The translations under genes and the position numbers were made by a program. Shown here one piece after another: positions 16,637 through 19,518 of a stretch of DNA of 19,518 bases. The stretch's first letter is position 1. Each line of letters starts with the position of its first letter. The DNA is taken from assembly GCA_002303765.1 (NCBI GenBank), contig DBCB01000347.1:1-19518 (forward strand), given 5' to 3'. Below the pieces are notes generated by a model that was not told the DNA's origin, made no database searches, and saw nothing but the letters and a program-made list of their open reading frames with translations. Origin of the DNA: Planctomycetaceae bacterium UBA969 (GTDB lineage Bacteria > Planctomycetota > Planctomycetia > Gemmatales > Gemmataceae).

Positions 16637-16653
16637 GTTTAAACTTAAGTTTA
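16633..16653. repeat. AT-rich palindrome spanning the BON stop codon
   Basis: TTAAGTTTAAACTTAA (16633-16648) is a perfect 16-bp palindrome containing the TAA stop at 16634-16636. It overlaps a second palindrome, AAACTTAAGTTT (16641-16652). As RNA it could fold into a short 6-bp hairpin; T-rich sequence follows but there is no clean terminator. The half-site equals the arms of the repeat at 3237-3257. Confidence 0.4.
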
Positions 16654-16678
16654 TCGACTTCTTTTGACTTTTTTCATT

Positions 16679-16734
16679 TCCCTATTTCACAATCTGGGTT
16701 TCCCTCTTTTGCTGTTTTTGTTACTAAATAGGGA
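16679..16734. repeat. 9-bp inverted repeat in the leader of the nucleotidyltransferase gene
   Basis: TCCCTATTT (16679-16687) and AAATAGGGA (16726-16734) are perfect inverted arms around a 38-nt T-rich loop that itself holds GGGTTTCCC. The right arm ends 19 nt before the GGGAAAGGA ribosome-binding region (16754-16762). It may be a transcript structure or a paired protein site. No convincing promoter hexamers were found in this 133-nt spacer. Confidence 0.35.
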
Positions 16735-16769
16735 TCTTGTAATTAGATTTTAAGGGAAAGGATTTCTTT

Positions 16770-17498
16770 ATGGACTTGCGTGGCGTAATACTAGCTGGTG
16801 GTAAAGGTACTCGTCTTGGTGAATTGACCAAGGTTACCAATAAACATCTTCTTCCTGTTGGCCCATATCCCATGGTTTATCATCCACTCAAAAAAATGAC
16901 AGGTTGCGGGATTAAAGACATTTTGTTGGTTTCTGGCACTGAACATATGGGCGATTTCGTTGAATTATTGGGTTCAGGTAAAGATCATAATTGCAGGCTT
17001 ACCTATAGGGTACAGGACGAAGCTGGCGGTATTGCCCAAGCCCTTGGTCTTGCTGAAGGTTTCTCTAGAGATGCTAGGAGCCTTGTTATTCTTGGTGATA
17101 ATATTTTTCAAGATAATTTGGTTGAGTTTGCCCAAGAGGCTGCAAAGCATCCCGATTCAGCTTATGTTGCATTGAAAAAAGTCCATGATCCGCAGCGTTA
17201 TGGCGTTGCAGAAATGAAGGATGGGAAAATCCTTTCGATTGAAGAGAAGCCCAAAAATCCCAAAAGTGATTTTGCTGTTGCTGGTATTTATATCTATCCT
17301 GCAGATGTTTTTGAAGTCATTAAAACACTTCGACCTAGCCATCGTGGTGAACTAGAAATCACCGATGTTAATAATTACTTTTTAAATACTGGCCGTCTGC
17401 GTTATCAGACTCTTGATGGGTATTGGACTGACGCCGGGACTTTGGATTCTCTTGCGGTTGCTAATCAATTAGTTCAGGGAAATGATCCTCGCTTTTAG
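16770..17498 (+). CDS. Sugar-phosphate nucleotidyltransferase, short RmlA-type
   Basis: A 242-residue cytosolic enzyme of the glucose-1-phosphate thymidylyltransferase group. The nucleotide-binding start is VILAGGKGTRLGELTKVTNKHLLPV (in 6-30), followed by a base-binding region (~80-90), LGDNIF (108-113), EEKPKNPKSDFAVAGIY (158-174), GELEITDVNNYF (193-204) and DGYWTDAGTLDSL (216-228). It lacks the C-terminal allosteric extension of ~290-residue RmlA, like the short ~245-residue forms. Expected reaction: NTP plus sugar-1-phosphate to NDP-sugar and pyrophosphate, feeding surface glycan synthesis; the base and sugar are not certain. ATG 16770 is preceded by AAAGGA (16757-16762), 7 nt away. Its last 17 nt overlap the next gene, suggesting translational coupling. 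No rmlB, rmlC or rmlD is visible. Confidence 0.88.
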   Translation: MDLRGVILAGGKGTRLGELTKVTNKHLLPVGPYPMVYHPLKKMTGCGIKDILLVSGTEHMGDFVELLGSGKDHNCRLTYRVQDEAGGIAQALGLAEGFSRDARSLVILGDNIFQDNLVEFAQEAAKHPDSAYVALKKVHDPQRYGVAEMKDGKILSIEEKPKNPKSDFAVAGIYIYPADVFEVIKTLRPSHRGELEITDVNNYFLNTGRLRYQTLDGYWTDAGTLDSLAVANQLVQGNDPRF

Positions 17499-18657
17499 GG
17501 ATTTAGTTGAAACAGGCCCGGGATTGCTAATGTTATTTTGTATATTGATGACACTAGTATTAATCGGGCACTTTAGCTTTGTTCTCTTTTTGCATAATTG
17601 GTTTTACTCTAAACCATTTCCAAGATTAGTGGGTGACCTGATTCAGGCCACCCATATTTTATTTGGGATCATTGGATTATTTTGGATTTATACGGTAGCC
17701 CAAAAAATTGAAACGTTTGTTTCTAATCCTGATCCGATTTTCCTTTCTGATCTTTTGCTTGATTATGGCCTGCTCTGTTTGTGTGTGGGTTCCATATTGT
17801 TACCCATCAATGAGTTTTTTAGAAACTATTGGTGTCTCCCAATTAATCTTTTTAAGCAACAAAGTTGGTGTTTTGATTACACAAATCATTTTCTGTTGAA
17901 AAACAAATTCGATTTTATTAATGATTCTTTTAAACTTGAAGTCGTTTCTGCTGTGATTCCAATTCCCCTCTTACCAATAAATTCAAAACTAAAAATACTT
18001 CATCTCAGTGATTTTCATTTTGGTGGCAATAATAATTATGCCTACTTTCAATTTGTTTTGGCTGAAGTGGAAAAAGAGGTTTATGACTTTGTTTTTTTTA
18101 CAGGTGATCTTGTTGATAATGTTTCTTTCTTGCGTTGGGTTGTTCCACTTTTTAAAAAAATTCAATCGAAGCATGGAAAGTTTGCTGTGCTTGGTAATCA
18201 TGATTTGTGGAATAGCCCTGATATGGTGCGTAAATATTTGCGAAAAGCTGGTTTTACCTGTCTTTCAGATGGTTGGTGTTCAGTGAACCATGAAGGAACC
18301 AAGATCGGTATTTTTGGTAATGAATATCCTTGGTTCTCTGCAAAATTACCAAATGTGGTTGCTGAAGATTACGATTTTAAAATTCTTTTGACTCATTCTC
18401 CAGATGAATTTTTTTGGGCAGCAAAACAAGGGTTTAATTTAATGTTTTGTGGTCATGTGCATGGGGGGCAAATCGCCCTGCCCTTATTTGGCCCTTTGCT
18501 TATTCCCAGTAAATTTGGCAGGAGATTTGGTAGCGGTTTCTATCTTCATGACGGAATGATTATGCATGTAAGTCGGGGAATTGCTGGATCTTTTCCCCTA
18601 AGAATTAATTGCAGACCAGAAGTAACAATTCTATCTTTGGTTTCAAAAAATGTTTAA
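17482..18657 (+). CDS. Membrane-anchored metallophosphoesterase
   Basis: A 391-residue protein. Three hydrophobic segments (~15-38, 53-72, 90-112) anchor it in the membrane. A calcineurin-like domain follows with all metal motifs: DFHFG (177-181), GDLVD (208-212), GNHD (238-241), THSPDE (304-309 with His305) and GHVHGGQ (324-330). Such YkuE-like enzymes hydrolyse phosphodiesters or pyrophosphates at the membrane; the domain order also resembles LpxG-type UDP-2,3-diacylglucosamine hydrolases, so a lipid A or glycan-lipid role is possible but unproven. I give ATG 17482, overlapping the upstream gene by 17 nt, but AGGGA lies only 1 nt from it. ATG 17530 has GGGA (17520-17523) at 6-nt spacing and would give 375 residues with the first membrane segment kept. 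Either start is plausible. Confidence 0.85.
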   Translation: MILAFRDLVETGPGLLMLFCILMTLVLIGHFSFVLFLHNWFYSKPFPRLVGDLIQATHILFGIIGLFWIYTVAQKIETFVSNPDPIFLSDLLLDYGLLCLCVGSILLPINEFFRNYWCLPINLFKQQSWCFDYTNHFLLKNKFDFINDSFKLEVVSAVIPIPLLPINSKLKILHLSDFHFGGNNNYAYFQFVLAEVEKEVYDFVFFTGDLVDNVSFLRWVVPLFKKIQSKHGKFAVLGNHDLWNSPDMVRKYLRKAGFTCLSDGWCSVNHEGTKIGIFGNEYPWFSAKLPNVVAEDYDFKILLTHSPDEFFWAAKQGFNLMFCGHVHGGQIALPLFGPLLIPSKFGRRFGSGFYLHDGMIMHVSRGIAGSFPLRINCRPEVTILSLVSKNV

Positions 18658-18765
18658 AGCTGAGGGCTATGTTTGTTCTTTAGCTATTTAGGTGGGGGGA
18701 TAAAACGGTCTTGCCCTTTTATAACGGATTCGGTTGAAATAGCATATTATTATGAGGATAAATAA

Positions 18766-19518
18766 ATGGACACGAAGATGTTAGCCAAAGATAAAGATGG
18801 ATTGAATGGCGTTGAAACCGTTCTTGTTTCTATATTGTTTTTCTTTCTGCTTTTCTTTGCTGATATTGTTCAGATTAGGTCAGCTTTTTTAACGCGAGTG
18901 ATGGGTGATGCGGATTGTTTTTTTCGAGCAGGTTGGGCAGCCAAAGTTGGTAAGAGTATTTATGAAGTTACTGATCCAAATGGCTGGCATTATAATTATC
19001 CACCACTTTTTGCAATTGCTATGATCCCTTTGGCGGACCCGCCCCCAGGTGAAAGCCGTGAAGGGTGCCTTCCTTATCCCATTTCTATTAGTATTTTTTA
19101 TAAAGTTAGCTCGCTTAGTCTTTTCCTAGGTGTTTTTTCTCTTGCTCGAGCATACGAGAAACAATTTCCCTTGGTGTTTGAAAACTTGTCCGTTAGAAAA
19201 TGGTATTATTTAAGAATCTTTGCAATTGTTGTTTGCTTGAGCCCGATTGCGCATACTCTCATGCGTGGGCAAGTTAATCTTTTTTTGTTGATGATGATTT
19301 GTCTTGCGATTTCGTTCCAAATTTCAAACAGAAGTTTCCTTAGTGGAGTCATGATTGCAGGTAGTATTTGCCTTAAGGTATTTCCAGTTTTTCTTTTAAT
19401 TGTTCCAGTTTGGCGTAAAGATTACAAACAGTTTGCAGGTTGTGTTGTTGGTCTTATTCTGGGACTTGTGGCTGTACCTGTTTCGGTTATGGGGGTTGAA
19501 AAAACCAAAACAGCTTAT
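18766..19518 (+). CDS. DUF2029/GT87-like polyprenol-phosphate sugar transferase, N-terminal part
   Basis: Open from ATG 18766 to the right window edge; 251 residues are visible without a stop. GAGGAT at 18754-18759 is a well-placed ribosome-binding site. The first membrane segment (~17-34) is followed by an extracytoplasmic loop with GDADCFFRAGW (47-57), typical of GT-C enzymes with the catalytic acidic residue after helix 1, and then 'IYEVTDPNGWHYNYPPLFA' (65-83). More membrane segments follow (~107-125, 148-165, 169-185, 190-214, 222-243), with RGQVNLFLLM (167-176) and CLKVFPVFLL (202-211), both characteristic of the DUF2029/GT87 family. Known members use polyprenyl-phosphate mannose or arabinose in envelope glycans; the donor and acceptor here are unknown. 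The 108-nt spacer before it holds a TATTAT (18745-18750) but no matching -35. Confidence 0.82.
   Translation, partial: MDTKMLAKDKDGLNGVETVLVSILFFFLLFFADIVQIRSAFLTRVMGDADCFFRAGWAAKVGKSIYEVTDPNGWHYNYPPLFAIAMIPLADPPPGESREGCLPYPISISIFYKVSSLSLFLGVFSLARAYEKQFPLVFENLSVRKWYYLRIFAIVVCLSPIAHTLMRGQVNLFLLMMICLAISFQISNRSFLSGVMIAGSICLKVFPVFLLIVPVWRKDYKQFAGCVVGLILGLVAVPVSVMGVEKTKTAY

Noticed and set aside
1..19518. CRISPR arrays, tRNA/rRNA genes, insertion sequences or phage genes
   Set aside because: Reading through the spacers (all under 170 nt) I saw no regularly spaced repeats, no tRNA-like cloverleaf or rRNA sequence, and no transposase or integrase motifs in any frame.

Overview
The window is a compact, AT-leaning bacterial chromosome segment with 15 protein-coding genes (the first and last cut by the window edges). 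I see no rRNA, tRNA, CRISPR array or insertion sequence. Gene content suggests a Planctomycetota-like, respiring Gram-negative bacterium. The hints are a TIGR03032 family protein next to a TPR/SPINDLY-type O-GlcNAc transferase, an FHA-GAF histidine kinase with an 'SHHIKN' H-box, an rsmH gene standing outside any division/cell-wall cluster, a di-heme c-type cytochrome, and a GT87/DUF2029 membrane protein. This placement rests on remembered family distributions, not on a search.

Layout. 2-2138 (+): the end of an amidohydrolase and a GH57 alpha-glucan branching enzyme. 2135-6923: a convergent/divergent block with TIGR03032 (-), a TPR-GT41 O-GlcNAc transferase (+) and a di-heme cytochrome c (-). 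The genes meet tail to tail with a 4-nt overlap on one side and a 5-nt gap on the other. The 122-125-nt divergent spacer carries a perfect inverted repeat abutting a TATAAT box. 6987-8657: rsmH (-) divergent from a HAD phosphatase (+). 8724-10457: an orphan FHA-GAF-histidine kinase with its own promoter-like sequence. 10620-16137: a complete 2-oxoglutarate dehydrogenase operon, sucA-sucB-lpd. 16244-19518: a secreted BON-domain protein, a short RmlA-type nucleotidyltransferase overlapping a membrane-anchored metallophosphoesterase by 17 nt, and the start of a polyprenol-dependent glycosyltransferase (GT87-like).

How the genes work together. The three OGDH genes encode E1, E2 and E3 of one TCA-cycle complex. 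The last three genes look like envelope-glycan functions: nucleotide-sugar synthesis, phosphoester hydrolysis at the membrane and a GT-C transferase. The TIGR03032/GT41 pair is the most system-like unit. The GT41 domain has eight 34-residue TPRs and most family motifs, but the sugar-nucleotide signature that reads HTT..D in human OGT reads AAT..L here, and its partner is a conserved protein of unknown function. I treat that pair and its shared regulatory region as the best lead, without claiming a proven new system.
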